Positions 30,731-42,400 are shown, numbered from the stretch's first letter. The stretch is DNA of 64,000 bases from Plasmodiophora brassicae (GCA_036867785.1 CP145412.1:558001-622000), one strand, 5' to 3'. Program-made: numbers and translations. Notes: generated from the letters alone by a model not told the origin.

Positions 30731-31828
30731 ATGTCGTCGTTGCTGAACGTCGCGTGTTGCAGGTCTGTACCTGTGGACGACGTTGCCGCTGACGTCGTCG
30801 ATGCCGGCGACGCGGCGATCCAGGCGGACCGTCCTGTCGTCGTGGACGGGCTGGCAAGCCGTGCGAGCGACTGGACCGTGGCCAAGCTGCTGGATGCCAT
30901 CGGGGACGTCCAGGTTCGGAACGTGTTCCTATCGGAGCAGTCGGCCCGGTTCCTGTATTTCAAGGCCGACCGTGCCGGTGACACATCGCCGCACCTGCAG
31001 CGAGCCCCACCGATGCGTTTCAGGTCGGCGGGCAGGCCCAGGTCGTCGCACCTGTGCCTGCCACACTGACCTGCGCTCCAGGGAATTCGTGGAGCGAAGC
31101 CAGGCGGCGTGTTCCACCGGGCGGCACTATTACCTGTACGGCGAGCCGTTGCCGTCTGCATTGTGGCGTTCATTGCCCGACATGGAGCGCGTACTGGGCA
31201 GCACCGCCCAACTGACGTCATCGCTGCTCTGGATGGCGGTAGACGCGACATGTTCGCCGCTGCATTACGACATGTGCCATGGGCTCCTGTTGCAGATGGC
31301 CGGGCAGAAGAGGTTCATCATGTTCCCTCCCGACGGTATCCCGGACGCGTACATGCATCCCGTTGGCCATGCTCGTATGGGCTTGGGCTTGGTTTCGAAC
31401 GGTCCGCTGTCCTCAATGTGGCTGCCTTTCAGATGATCGCCAGTCGCAGATCAACGATATCTGCCATCCTGACCTGGCCGCGTTTCCTGCATTCGCGGGG
31501 CTGCGAGGCACCCAAGGCGTCATCGAACCTGGGCAGGCCCTCGTGATCCCGTACGGATGGTAACCGCCCGAGCAGCGTCATGCTTCCTGCTCAATCTCCT
31601 CATACGCGTAACAGGATGCATCAGATCGAAGCAGGCCCTGGCCTATCGATCTCCGTCTCGTTCCGGTGGAACCCATACGAGGGCCTGCTCCGCCAGGTTA
31701 GCACCAGCGTCCAGGCCGCTCGCACGTGCGGCCTGCCACCGGCCGCCTGCGCTGGCATCGCTGGCAACCTGCTCCACGATGCACCCAGCGCCGTCCGTGA
31801 CATTTATCGTCGCAGAATGCAATGGTGA
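30731..31828 (+). CDS. JmjC-domain (cupin_8, FIH-like) oxygenase
   Basis: Four or more exons. An N-terminal part (AADVVDAGDAAIQADRPVVV, DGLASRASDWT) is typical of small cupin_8 hydroxylases. After a splice giving APPMRFREFVERSQAA come HYYLYGEPLP and SPLHYDMCHGLLLQMAGQKR, with the HxD iron ligands and the FIMFPP strand. The next junctions give VGHAHDRQSQIND, GVIEPGQALVIPYGW and MHQIEAGPGLSISVSFRWNP, which supplies the distal His. Such enzymes hydroxylate protein side chains or demethylate histones. Substrate unknown; the short size favours a protein hydroxylase. The exact ATG is uncertain (30698 is also in frame). Confidence 0.75.
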
Positions 31829-31993
31829 TGGCAATTATCGCCTGTTTCGCATTGCATCAGGGTCCCCGCAACCCCCCTCGTCCATAGATAGTGTGTTGTG
31901 TGACGGTCACGCCGTCGGGGAGGGTAGGCCCGCCGTGCTTAGACGTACCGAACGTATAATCGGATAGACGACCCCTGGGTCGCCCGTGCTGTT

Positions 31994-33003
31994 ATGAAGA
32001 AGAGCGGTGCGACCGCCAAGGACAAGGCAGCGGCGGCGGCGGCAGCGGCTGCGCCCGCTGAACCGCCTCCGCCTCGAGAACCGACCTTCTTCGTACGACG
32101 GAAGTTTCAACGTTGACCCATGCGGTATTGATTTGCACGACAGGAGAAGCTCGACAGTGTCGTATGGAAGAGCGCGGATCGAGGCGAGCAGTTCAGGTAG
32201 GTCTGGAGATGCGTCCAGCGGTGCTGGCGCACGTGTGACGACATCGCGACAGGGCGTTTGTCAAGATGATGGATCTGTATTATGGCGGTGTCTGCCGGCA
32301 GACGATCATCGCCGAGGAATTGTTCCTTCTGGCCGTACACTGCCATGGTCGTGGCCTGACCGGGGAACGGCTCGGCCTGGCGTTCAGCGCTGTGAAAAGC
32401 GTGTTCGACGGGCTCGAGCAACACGCGTTCCAGACCGAGACGGACGCGTTCAACTTGCTGCGATCGCGCATCATGCAGTGCACAAAGTCACCAGAGGCGG
32501 CGAATGTAGACGAGAGGCCACCGGGCGCGCCCGACGATGGCCCTCCGCCGCCGGAGCCGCCCCCAAAGCTTACCGTCGCCGAGTCCTGCGACCTGATCGA
32601 TTACGCCGCGCAGACGTAGGTCGCACGTTGATCGTGTCGACTCGCTCCCGTTCTCATTCGGTTCCAGTCTGTTCGCAGAGTTCGACCTGTTCGCCGCCAT
32701 ATTTGATTATCCCATGGAGCACGATCTTGTTCGTGTCACGACGCACGTGCCATCGGCGCTCCCAACGCACGCGCCGCTTTCGGACGCGACGTACGAGCCC
32801 TTGGCCATGCCGGCGCAGACAGAAGGGGCGGACGTCAATGAAGCCAGGCGGAAGATCATCGAGCGTATTGCCGATATGGAGATCAGCAAAGCGGAGGGCG
32901 AAGTCGCCAAGACGTTGGCCAGGCACAAGACGGACCTCGATGCGAAGACAGAGGCCCTACGGGCGCATCTCGTCTCGGAAGGGTCCTCACATGAACTGCC
33001 CTA
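31994..33003 (+). CDS. Probable cilium-associated protein, CFAP119 (CCDC189)-like
   Basis: Starts MKKSGATAKDKAAAAA, with an Ala-rich, Pro-rich N-terminus ending TFFVRRK. After a splice whose exact site I could not settle come LDSVVWKSADRGEQFRAFVK, MMDLYYGGVCRQ, LTVAESCDLIDYAAQT and, after the next intron, LFAEFDLFAAIFDYPME. A helical C-terminus follows. The order of helices and the ESCDLIDY/LF-x-F-x-LF-x-x-IF pattern resemble CFAP119/CCDC189. Assignment is by pattern memory only, but nearby IFT88 and CFAP20-type genes show the organism builds cilia. Stop TAA at 33001. Confidence 0.4.
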
Positions 33004-33051
33004 AAGGCAAATATATTGCAGGACACGTCCAACAACTGCATAACCGTTTTG

Positions 33052-34298
33052 TCAGGCAGAGCGATCCTTCAGCTTGGCTTTGATCACGTTTTCAAGCTTG
33101 ACGGTATCGGCCGCGAATGAGCGTATGCCCTGGGCAAGCTTTTCTGTAGCCATTGCGTCCTCTGCAATGTTGATTACCCATTCCTGGCCGAGCGATACGT
33201 TGCGGACAGAGCCACTGTACCGTTCATCTGGAAGCGGAACACGCTCTCGTCGATGTGGAGCCGGGTGATGTTCGCAGCAGATGCGTGGGCAACATCCAGT
33301 TGTCGCACGACTTGCCCCGTCGATTTCGACAATTCGTCCAGGAACTGCGGCCCGATGGTCAGCTTGTCGCACCCGGCAAGCTCCAGGATTTCGCCCTTGT
33401 TACGGAAACTGGCGCCCATCACGATTGTACGGTACCCGAATTTCTTGTAGTACTAGATGGAATTGGTGACCGCACTTAGCTAAAACCCATCACTGGCAGT
33501 TCCACAGCGCGATACCGTCCAAATCTGCTTTACAGACAGTACGCCAGGGTCCTCATGTGCTGCAATGTCTTTCACTCCACGACTGGCCTTGTGCCAGTCC
33601 AGAATACGTCCCACAAACGGCGATATAAGCGTAGCACCCGCTTCTGCTGCAGCAACCTGTAACCCGCAACTTGGTTAGATATCAGGCGATGCATGCCGAG
33701 GACGGCAACGTACGGCTTGGTAAATGGAGAACAGCAGCGTCATGTTGCAGTGAATGCCTTCGCTTTCGAGGATTTTCGCGGCTTGAATGCCTTCCCATGT
33801 GCTCGCGATCTTGATCAGAACGCGGCTCTTGTCAACGCCGGCCGCCGCGTACAGCGCAATCAGGTCGCGTGCTTTCGCCACCGTTGCCTTCGTGTCGAAC
33901 GACAGGCGAGCATCCACCTCCGTCGACACAACCCCAGGCACGATATTCAGGATCTACACGAGCAGCTAACTATACAGGAGCCCGGTATAGTCATTCTCAG
34001 ATGGAGGCCATACCTCGACGCCGAAATTGACGGCAAGCTTGTCGAGCGTCTTGTTGATATCACCGTGACCGAACTTGATCGCATCGTCGACCAGTGCGCT
34101 GTATTCAGGCATGGACGCCGCCGCAAGCAGCAAGCTCGGGTTCGCTGCACACCGCATCAGCCCGCACGCCCGACCGCCGCACCAGCAACCGAACCCACTC
34201 GTGGCATCCGTCGGCTTGAACAGCTTGATCGCATTGATGTCGCCGGTGTCGGCGACGACGACCGTCCCGGTGGCGATCAGGCCGTCCAGCTCCGTCAT
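33052..34298 (-). CDS. TALDO1: Transaldolase
   Basis: Starts [21 protein letters not shown] 50-odd-nt intron (GTGGGT...TGCAG) joins KPTDAT to [10 protein letters not shown]. Then [59 protein letters not shown] (Schiff-base Lys in [10 protein letters not shown]), [46 protein letters not shown] and [16 protein letters not shown] follow across further short introns. Cytosolic pentose-phosphate-pathway enzyme exchanging dihydroxyacetone units between sugar phosphates. Active-site Asp, Glu and Lys are visible. An upstream open exon-like stretch exists but is not needed. Confidence 0.93.
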
Positions 34299-34439
34299 GC
34301 CGGCCGATGATTGCTTTGACAACTGAGTGGCGGCTGCCTGCAGCTCCCAGTCACGGCACACACGGGCAACGGACCCAAAAACGTCGCTGGGGCAACTTTC
34401 TCGAAGACGACGCCGCTTTTTCTGGACCATTCCAGCGGT

Positions 34440-34850
34440 TTATGATGTCGCCGACTCGACGATATCGTCCGAGACGAGGCATATTCGCAGTGCGCGCTGG
34501 ATGTCCAGCGCGACGCGAAAGTACTCGGCGAGCGCCTCCCGACGTAGGTTCATGATTGCTTTCTTCACCGGCTTCGTGCTGGATGACGACTGCAGTGACC
34601 TGACGAGGCCGTTGACTGTTTTTCGCTCGGGGCCGGCTTCGTTCAACGCTCGGATCAAGAACGCGGCCGTGCGGGCCGCGATGTCGAATCGCTGCTCCAC
34701 GGTCTCCCCATCGGACAGCTCCCGACGGAACTCGTACCGTGCCACCCGGGTCACATACTTCCTCACACTGGAACGATGCCGTTGCATTCGTCGGGCGGTC
34801 ACCAGGATGCGCCTGTAGACATGCAGGACCGCCTGCGTACCGACCGTCAT
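34440..34850 (-). CDS. LYR-motif-like small protein
   Basis: 136 aa from the ATG of MTVGTQAVLHVYRRILVTAR. The start AVLHVYRRIL followed by a basic helix (YVTRVARYEFRRELSDGETV) fits the Complex1_LYR pattern (L/V-Y-R, then RxEFR). These are small mitochondrial assembly factors that bind acyl-carrier protein or Fe-S chaperones. The Leu of LYR is Val here. A GTG-initiated extension upstream is not favoured. An overlapping minus-strand frame (34351-34938) is a shadow. Confidence 0.5.
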   Translation of the reverse strand: MTVGTQAVLHVYRRILVTARRMQRHRSSVRKYVTRVARYEFRRELSDGETVEQRFDIAARTAAFLIRALNEAGPERKTVNGLVRSLQSSSSTKPVKKAIMNLRREALAEYFRVALDIQRALRICLVSDDIVESATS

Positions 34851-35004
34851 TGCAGCTCGGAGTGCGCCATGCGAGCTGCAGGCCTGCAGCTCCACTGCGA
34901 CGTGCACGCCAGGAATAGTCCGTTCCAGACAGCAACACAGTTCCGGTGCGGCACGCGCCTTACCATGACACTTTCACTACTCAGCACGCCGCCGTCACTC
35001 GTCA

Positions 35005-36397
35005 ATGTCATCAGTCGCCATTGGGAGCGCTACGACGTTGCTCGAGGAGGCTCACGCCGGCAATGACGACACGGCTCTGCTCGGCAATGCCCTGATTGAA
35101 GCGTCCTGCTGCGGGCGGTTCGACGTGGTAAGACGCCTACTAGCGCACCCGTTGGTGGACGTCCGTGCGTCTTGGTTTGGTCCATCGCCGCCGTTCTGGA
35201 ACGCCGATTCGCATCCGTCGGCACTACGAGGCGCCGCTCTCGGCGGGCACTGCCAGTGTGTTGACCTGCTGCTTCAGCACCCGAACGCGGACCCGACCGC
35301 ATTCGACAACGAAGCCATTCGGTTCGCCTGCGAGAACGGTCACGCTGGCATCGTTGAATTGCTGCTCGCCATTCCCGACGTCCGCGACACAGTGAACCCG
35401 AACCATTTGCTGTCACTGGCGTGCCGAGGCTCGCACAGCGACGTCATTCGTGTTCTGCTCGATCAGGTCGACATCGACCTGGGCGCTGATGGCTTCCTCG
35501 CGCTCCTTCATGTCTGCGAACGCGGCAACGATCGAGTTGCTCGGCAGCTGCTGGCACGCTGCAAAGGTTCAGTCGATACGTCCAATACGATCACGTTGCC
35601 GCTGACCCAGATGATGCAGGCGACCCTCGACTTGGTGAAGCCCTGCTTCAGGGCATCCCCATGGTTGCCAAATCGGGCAACGTCAGGTAAATGGCCTGCT
35701 CTTGCGCCTCCCAATTCCCCTGCCGACCGAATGCTCAACTAGGTTGATGGGTCTGCTAATGGACTACGTGGACATGTCGGAAGTGGGCAATATCGCTCTG
35801 ATTGAGGCCTGCAAGGCGCAGACCAACACACCCATGGTGCGAGTGTCTCTCAGCCACACACGCAAATCATGGCTGACGTCGAGTTAGGTTCGGTTCCTGT
35901 TGGGGCTGCCAACCGTCAACGTGAGTGCGTTCGGCCACTCGGCGCTAAGAACGGCGTCGACGTTAGGCCATCGCGATATTGTTCGCTGCCTGTTGCGTTA
36001 CGCGCCGGTGTCCTCCAGTGGCGCCGCTGACGAATCGATCTTGATCGAAACGCTGGCGTTCGAGAAATACGCCACCGCTCGGGATCTGCTTTGGTGTGGA
36101 GGTTGGGTGGCCGAAGGGCGAATGCCAAGTCTAATCGCGACACTGGATGCCAGTTCGGCCTCTAGTGCCGGACGTCGTGCTAGGAGGTCGCTCCGTTCAG
36201 CGGTCGCCCTGCTTCGCAGGCAGCGCGAGCACGTCACGCGCGTAACGATGCTGCTGAACAGCCTGCCTCTGCCAGGGGAAATCCTCGAATTCATTGCCGT
36301 GCTAGCGTACGGCGACCTGCTAAACGGGCCTTCCACAGCCAGCAAGCTGAAGGATGCCGCCCGACTACGCCGACTCGCGAGGCCCCGTAGTAAGTGA
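35005..36397 (+). CDS. Ankyrin-repeat protein
   Basis: The model joins 35005-35566, 35611-35686, 35743-35836 and 35888-36397 and gives 413 aa; each junction keeps frame. Repeats: ALIEASCCGRFDVVRRLLAH, ALRGAALGGHCQCVDLLLQH, AIRFACENGHAGIVELLLAI, LLSLACRGSHSDVIRVLLDQ, LHVCERGNDRVARQLLAR, NIALIEACKAQTNTPMV and ALRTASTLGHRDIVRCLLRY. The C-terminal region (PLPGEILEFIAVLAYGDLL) resembles the hydrophobic end helices seen after ankyrin arrays in large protist families. Cytosolic scaffold of unknown partner. Confidence 0.8.
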
Positions 36398-36431
36398 CAT
36401 GGTAAACCGGGGGACAACGCTGTGCCTGTAT

Positions 36432-38038
36432 TCAACGGGCGTCTTCGCGACGACGAACACGAAGCTTCATCCCGTTCTGGACGCGAAGTATGTAGAATTT
36501 CTTCTCAGCGTAGTCGTGGCCGGGGCACAGGTCCAGCTCGAAGTTGCGCACGACGTTGGCGATGATGGCCTTGCCTTCGAGCTGGGCCAGGCGCATACCC
36601 AGGCACATCTTCTCGCCCTTCGTGAACGGGGCGTACGCATCGTAGTTGGGCGACAACGACTCCCAGCGATCCGGGTTGAACGTCAACGGGTCGGTCCAGT
36701 GCTTCGGGTGACGATGCATGTCATAGATCGAGAAGATGATCCACATGCCTTTCGGCATCTGCAACTCGTTGAACCTGCACGCGTCGGTCGAACTCGATTT
36801 CACGGTCGTAGGGGAGATCGCGCGCAGGCGCAGGACCTCGTTGAGGAAGTTGGCAAGGTACTTGCAACGGTTCAGGTCCTCCGAGGAGAATCGCTCCGGA
36901 AGTTGCTGAAGGTCGGCGTACACGCGCTTCTGGATGTCGGGATAGTGTGCCAGGAAGTAGCAGGCCCAGGTCAGGAACATGGCGGTTGTCTCCTGGCCGG
37001 CCCAGTACAACGAGAAGGTGTTGTCACGAATGGCAGCGTTCGCGTACGGAGGGTTCAGGTTCGGGTTCAGGAGCAAATCCAATAGGTCCTCGTGCTTGCC
37101 TGATTGGGTGTCCTTCTTACGGCGCGATTCGATGGCGCGTAGCATTTCAGCGTCCGCCTCCTTCATGCATCGGTCCAGACGCGTCCGAGCCGGCAGGAAC
37201 GGGATTGTCTGCATGAAGGGCGGCAGGAGCATCAGGCGTTCCAGGCAATCGGCGATGTCCTGAAATCGGTCTGCCATGGGGAACGGCCGCAGCCCCGTCA
37301 GGGCGCCGACATCAACCGAGAAGTTCAGGTTCGCAATGATCCCGATTGACAGCTCCTTCCTGTCAAAGCACTACGGTTTCAGTCACCAGCACTGTAGATC
37401 ACGCCCAGGAGTCACCCTACATGTCGTCGTCGACCAGAACCTCAGCCGTTTGCGTCACTGGGTTCCTCGTACAGGCCTCGCTCCACTGCTTGGCCAGGCG
37501 GTCGGCGTGCTCCACGATGTTCTCGTAGATGTCTGTCAGGTTCTGGTGGCGAAACAACTGCTGTAGGTTCTTGCGCTGTACGGCCCAGGGTGCCCCATCC
37601 AGCGTCAGCACCGTGTTGTCGCCCGCGACTTTGTTCAGCAACGGCGTCTTGATGCGAACGAACGGCGTCGCGCTGCCCGTCTGGTTCGCGTGGACGTACT
37701 TGAACATTTCGGGATCGCGCGTGATCTGCATGCACGGATATTAGGGCGCGTCGTCATATATATATATACGACGTTGTCCACAGTACCAAGACGGGCATTG
37801 GGCCCAGGTAGGCCTTGATGTTGTCGACGCCGAGGGCATTGAACGTGTTCGTGCGCACCTGCTGGAGACCGCCTTCGCGTCGGATCTGGAGAATGTTTCC
37901 CCATAGCCAGTGCGGCTTGCCGACAGCGGGGACGGAGGTCAGGGCCACGTCTATCTTGCGGCACCACGTCAGGAACTCGTAGGCCTTGTAAACGGCCACG
38001 GCAATCACCGCCAGCGCTGCCATCAGGACGAACGCCAT
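36432..38038 (-). CDS. Cytochrome P450, tandem copy A
   Basis: N-terminal anchor MAFVLMAALAVIAVAVYKAY, then VPAVGKPHWLWGN. After an AT-rich intron containing atatatatat: ITRDPEMFKYVHANQTG and TPLLNKVAGDNTVLTLDGAP, with the C-helix WAVQRKNLQQLF. The I-helix motif is YWAGQETTAMFLTW, ExxR is EVLRLR, and the haem loop is FTKGEKMCLGMRLAQLEGKA (Cys thiolate present, usual Arg replaced by Lys). About 500 aa; ER-membrane mono-oxygenase. No substrate can be named. The N-terminal part differs from copy B, while the 3' half is almost identical at the nucleotide level. Confidence 0.9.
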
Positions 38039-38265
38039 CCTCGCAAATGCGGGTCACTTGCTAGATATCGCCCCCTGAAATATCCAGAACTGGACACTGC
38101 CGATCAGGAGTACCTTCTGTTGGGTATCAATGCTGTGCGAAAGACAATCCCATGGAAAGGGCAGCGGGTGCATTACCTATGCCGTCTGCGTACACTGAGG
38201 TCTGCAACGGGAACCTAGGCTAGGTGCTGTCGAGAATGGCCAGGCTGAGGTGCCTGTGTCTGTAT

Positions 38266-39865
38266 TCACTGGGGATCCTCGCGGCGACGAACACGAAGCT
38301 TCATCCCGTGCTGGACACGAACCAAGTAGAGCCTCTTCTCGGCGTAGTCGTGGCCGGGGCACAGGTCCAGCTCGAAGTTGCGCACGACGTTGGCGATGAT
38401 GGCCTTGCCTTCGAGCTGGGCCAGGCGCATACCCAGGCACATCTTCTCGCCCTTCGTGAACGGGGCGTACGCATCGTAGTTGGGCGACAACGACTCCCAG
38501 CGATCCGGGTTGAACGTCAACGGGTCGGTCCAGTGTTTCGGGTGACGATGCATGTCGTAGATCGAGAAGATGATCCACATGCCTTTCGGCATCTGCAACT
38601 CGTTGAACCTGCACGCGTCGGTCGAACTCGATTTCACGGTCGTAGGGGAGATCGCGCGCAGGCGCAGGACCTCGTTGAGGAAGTTGGCAAGGTACTTGCA
38701 GCGGTTCAGGTCCTCCGAGGAGAATCGCTCCGGAAGTTGCTGAAGGTCGGCGTACACGCGCTTCTGGATGTCGGGATAGAGTGCCAGGAAGTAGCAGGCC
38801 CAGGTCAGGAACATGGCGCTGGTCTCCTGGCCGGCCCAGTACAGCGTGAAGCAATTGTCGCGGATGGCGGTGCTCGAGTACGGCGGGTTCAGGTCCGGGT
38901 TCAGGAGCAGGTCCAATACGTCCTCGTGCTTGCCGGACTGGGTGTCCTTCTTGCGGCGCGATTCGATGGCGCGTAGCATTTCAGCGTCCGCCTCTTTCAT
39001 GCATCGGTCCAGGCGGATGCGAGCCGGCAGCAACGGGAACATCTGGATGAAAGGTGGTAGGGGCATCAGGCGTTCCAGGCAATCGGCGATGTTCTGAAAG
39101 CGGTCTGCCATGGGGAACGGCTTCATCCCCGTCAGGGCACCAATGTCTGCCGAGAAGTTCACGTTTGCAATGATACCAATGGATAGTTCCTTCCTGTTAA
39201 CGCGCAACTGTTTCAGTCACCAGTATTGTAGATTACGATCATGATTCATCTTACATGTCCTCGTCGACCAGAATCTCAGCGGTTTGCGTCACTGGGTTCT
39301 GCATGCAGGCGTTGCTCCACAGCTTGGTCAGGCGGTCGGCGTGCTCCACGATGTTCCCGTAGATGTCTGTCAAGTTCTGGTGGCGGAACAACTGCTGCAG
39401 GTTCTTGCGGTGGAAGGCCCAGGGTGCGCCATCCAACGTCACCACCGAGTTGTCGCCCGCCACCGTGTTCAGCAACGGCGTCTTGATGCGAACGAACGGC
39501 GTCGCGCTGCCCGTCTGGTTCGCGTGGACGTACTTGAACATTTCGGGATCGCGCGTGATCTGCAGGCACGGACGTTAGGGCGCGTACTCATATACAGCGA
39601 CCGGACCAGGTACCAAGATTGGCATGGGTCCCAAATAGGCTTTGATGCTGTCGACGCCGAGGGCGTTGAATGTGATCGTGCGCAACTGCTGGAGGCCGCC
39701 TGCCCGCCGGATCTGGGGAAGGTTCCCCCAAAGCCAATGGGGCCTGCCAACAGCGGGGACAGATGCAAGCGCTGCGTCTATCTTTCGGCACCACGATAGG
39801 AACGCGTAGACTCTGTATACGACGATGCCGATCACGGCCAGGGCTGCCGTCAGGACCAACGACAT
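38266..39865 (-). CDS. Cytochrome P450, tandem copy B
   Basis: Anchor MSLVLTAALAVIGIVVYRVY, then VPAVGRPHWLWGNLPQ. Same exon layout as copy A: TPLLNTVAGDNSVVTLDGAP, I-helix YWAGQETSAMFLTWACYF, EVLRLR, and the same haem loop FTKGEKMCLGMRLAQLEGKA. The C-terminus (YLVRVQHGMKLRVRREDPQ-like) differs slightly from copy A (YILRVQNGMKL). Both copies have all catalytic motifs and intact frames, so both are probably expressed. Intergenic gap to copy A is about 230 bp. Confidence 0.9.
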
Positions 39866-40468
39866 CGTCGCTCGCGACGGATCGCTTAGTAGATATCGTA
39901 TCACACGTATGCGCTGCGGTATGCATAGCCCCACAGATCATAATGCCATACTCTGCTGGTATCAAGTATCCTGGGGAGGGGAGGGGCAGATTCGGCGTAG
40001 ACGTACCTGTACGTCATCATTGATCCTGGATCCGTAACCTGTCCTTTCGCGTTCATCGCGTTCAAACCAACGATGCCGGGGATGGCGAAAACACTGCGGA
40101 TTGTTCGGAATCATCCTAGTCGTGTCTAAAGACGCCGTTATGAGCAGAAACGAGCTGAACGTTTATAACGTTCAGAGCGTTCGCAGACGTGTCTACCGAT
40201 CGTCCGCTAGCGTGGCCCAGACGAATGCGCCGATTGGTCACTCGACCACGTTCAGCCCGCGGCATCGCCCGATCCGAAAAAGGGGGGGGTCTGCTCTCGT
40301 CAAGCATGTAGCGGCGGCGCGGCGCCCGATCGGCGATCCGTGAAGAGAGCCCGGTCCGTGGAGATATACCGATCCGAAAGGGGTGCGCAATCTGTACGTT
40401 TCGTCTGAATACCTACGGCACACCAATCTCGGATCGGGAGTACATTCGCCGTGCAATCGTTTGTGTGC

Positions 40469-41404
40469 ATGGGTCGTCGTTCTGCTCAACCTGAGTGGAC
40501 GAACACTCACGACAGGTCACTTGAGAAAGTCCTCCTGGAGAACGACTGCGAACTGGCACCTCTAACGGGGAAACCGGTGAAAGACATTGAACCACTCTTC
40601 GCACCATTCCCCTCAGCTAAATTGAACGCGAAGATCAAACAGTTGCGCGCCATGCTGCAATCACGTACACGAAGTAAGGTTGCTTTGTGCAAACGATCCC
40701 GGTTCTTACAATAATTTGTTGTTCGTTCAGAAGATAGGAGCATCGAGTACGACGAGGAGGAGGGCTCCGACGTCACACCGCTGAACATCGGTGCCGCTAC
40801 TTCATCGAAACGGACGCCAGGTAACTCCAGCCTGCCTTCGCCGATGGCCAAGCAGGAAAGGGTTTCGTCATCTGGCCACGGCGACACCGGCTGCTCCGTT
40901 CAGGACATTGTATACGACTTCATCCCTTATAAGGATCCCGAGGACAACTCGATGCACTTCGCTATCGTTGCCAAGAACGTCGCCGCTATGGATATGCGGG
41001 GCCAAGTTTCGTCTGATGGGTGCACGTTTGCGGTATCCCTCACGGAACGCCCGTGCAACGCCGAAAACGTGCTTGATCCCGAGGCGACTAAAGACGTACA
41101 GACGCTACTTCGTAGTGCTCAGTCAAAGGCTCTGATGGGTCACTACGCTACTAAGGAACAGCGCACTTCCGAGATCAATATCCCGCTTTCCACCCGTGTC
41201 TATCCACAGGCGGTGCGCCGTGAAGTCGACGGCGACAAGCTCAAGGACGTGGTTGTCCAAGTGGTCTGGGACCTAACGGTCCGGACGGAGGCTGCCGACA
41301 CGGATACAATGGTTCCTCGCACTGACTACTGTACACGGTGTCCGTGTCGGCAGCCTCCGTCCGGACCGTTAGGTCCCAGACCACTTGGACAACCACGTCC
41401 TTGA
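40469..41404 (+). CDS. Repeat-associated ORF, full-length-like copy
   Basis: The model joins 40469-40673 and 40731-41404 (57-nt intron GTAAGG...TTCAG, frame RTRKDRSIEYDEEEG) and gives 292 aa. Notable segments: KLNAKIKQLRAMLQSRTR (helical), then acidic and Ser-rich sequence, IVYDFIPYKDPEDNSMHFAI, LLRSAQSKALMGHYATKEQR, TSEINIPLSTRVYPQAV and KLKDVVVQVVWDL. The last ~30 codons read through the inverted arm of a palindrome, so the original C-terminus is probably lost. No family recognised. Truncated or rearranged copies lie at 41.34-41.5 and 41.7-41.9 kb. Confidence 0.45.
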
Positions 41405-41494
41405 GCTTGTCGCCGTAGGCTTCACGGCGCACCGCCTGTGGATAGACACGGGTGGAAAGCGGGATATTGATCTCGGAAGTGCGCTGTTCCTTCG
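41151..41494. repeat. Inverted repeat, ~154-bp arms, ~36-bp loop
   Basis: Position x matches 82645-x. Left arm 41151-41304 (coding KEQRTSEINIPLSTRVYP), right arm 41341-41494. Nearly perfect. The repeated coding block is therefore present in both orientations. Confidence 0.88.
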
Positions 41495-41689
41495 GGGCAC
41501 AACTCGCACGTTTCGCTCGAGTACGTGACACCAATCGCGGATCGGGAGTAAATTCGCCGTGTAATCGTTTGTGTGCATGGTGTGGCATATTAGGGCACAT
41601 GCCATAGAGCAGGGCTGGTCCGGACTTCCGGATTCCGTGAGCTGTGGTCGTGGGCGCCGTTCTGTTGAACCTGAATGGACGAACACGCA

Positions 41690-41885
41690 CGGCAGATCAC
41701 TGGAGAAAGTCCTGCTGGAAACGATTGCGAACTGGCGCCTTTAGCGACTAAGGACGTGCAGACTCTTCTTCGCAGTGCGCAACATAAAGCTTTGATGGGA
41801 CACTACGCCACGAAGGAACAGCGAACTTCGGAGATCGACATCCCGCTTTCCGCACGTGTCCATCCGACGTCGGTGCGCCGTCTTT
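41690..41885 (+). pseudogene. Internally deleted copy of the repeat-associated ORF
   Basis: Reads NDCELAPL followed directly by ATKDVQTLLRSAQHKALMGH, skipping the whole middle of the full-length copy, then TSEIDIPLSARVHPTSVRR, and from there an inverted piece of the 5' part (LSPVSPLKAPVRNRSLGG). A rearranged relic. Confidence 0.7.
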
Positions 41886-42039
41886 CACCGGTTTCCCCGT
41901 TAAAGGCGCCAGTTCGCAATCGTTCTCTAGGAGGACTCTCTCCAGTGATCTGTCGTGCGTGTTCGTCGGATCGGGCGATGCCGCGGGCTGAACGTTGTCG
42001 AGTGACCATTCGGCTTACCTATTCGACTGGGCCACGGAT

Positions 42040-42395
42040 ACCAAGTTGCTCTTGCTCTGGCGACATCGTTTATCGTACACGTGGCCGGTGGCATTCCTGC
42101 TGGGTCGTGGCTCGACCTGAGACTGGCTCGCAAATATTTGGTGCCTCTTCTAATTAGGCCTGGAGAAATCGTGGCTGCTGATAGAGGTTACCGTGACGGC
42201 GCATTGCATTTCCTGACGCCAGTGGATCGCCCCACCAGTCTTTGGCAACGTCGGCTGAACAGTTCCATCAGGCTTATCCAGGCCCGACATGATCGAGGAA
42301 CCCTTGGTCGACGTGCGCATCTTGCTACGACGTCAGTAGCACATGACGTCAACAAATTGGGAGGCGAGTCTGCTACGTCGCGGCTCTGCGCGTAG
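42040..42395 (+). pseudogene. DDE-superfamily transposase fragment
   Basis: The plus strand reads ALATSFIVHVAGGIPAGSWL, DLRLARKYLVPLLIRPGEIV, AADRGYRDGALHFLTPVD, RLIQARHDRGTLG. The pattern GxxPAGSWxDLRxAR, then PGEIVxADRGYRD, then an ARHE/NxRxK-like region is that of DDE_Tnp_4-like (Harbinger/ISL2EU-related) transposases. The N-terminal catalytic Asp region and the usual acidic third residue are not seen and the frame is short, so it is inactive. Confidence 0.65.
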
Positions 42396-42400
42396 TCTCA

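Larger units (their letters stand above)
40100..42400. mobile_element. Scrambled repeat cluster with DDE transposase relic
   Basis: Four kinds of block recur in direct and inverted order: a stretch with CNRLCAW (about 40.38-40.56 and 41.50-41.75 kb), a coding block with ATKDVQTLLRSAQ (40.93-41.3 and 41.74-41.88 kb), an inverted copy at 41.34-41.49 kb, and a DRAMPRAER block (minus near 40.3, plus near 41.97 kb). A DDE-type transposase fragment ends the cluster. No intact terminal repeats or target-site duplications were found. Confidence 0.65.
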
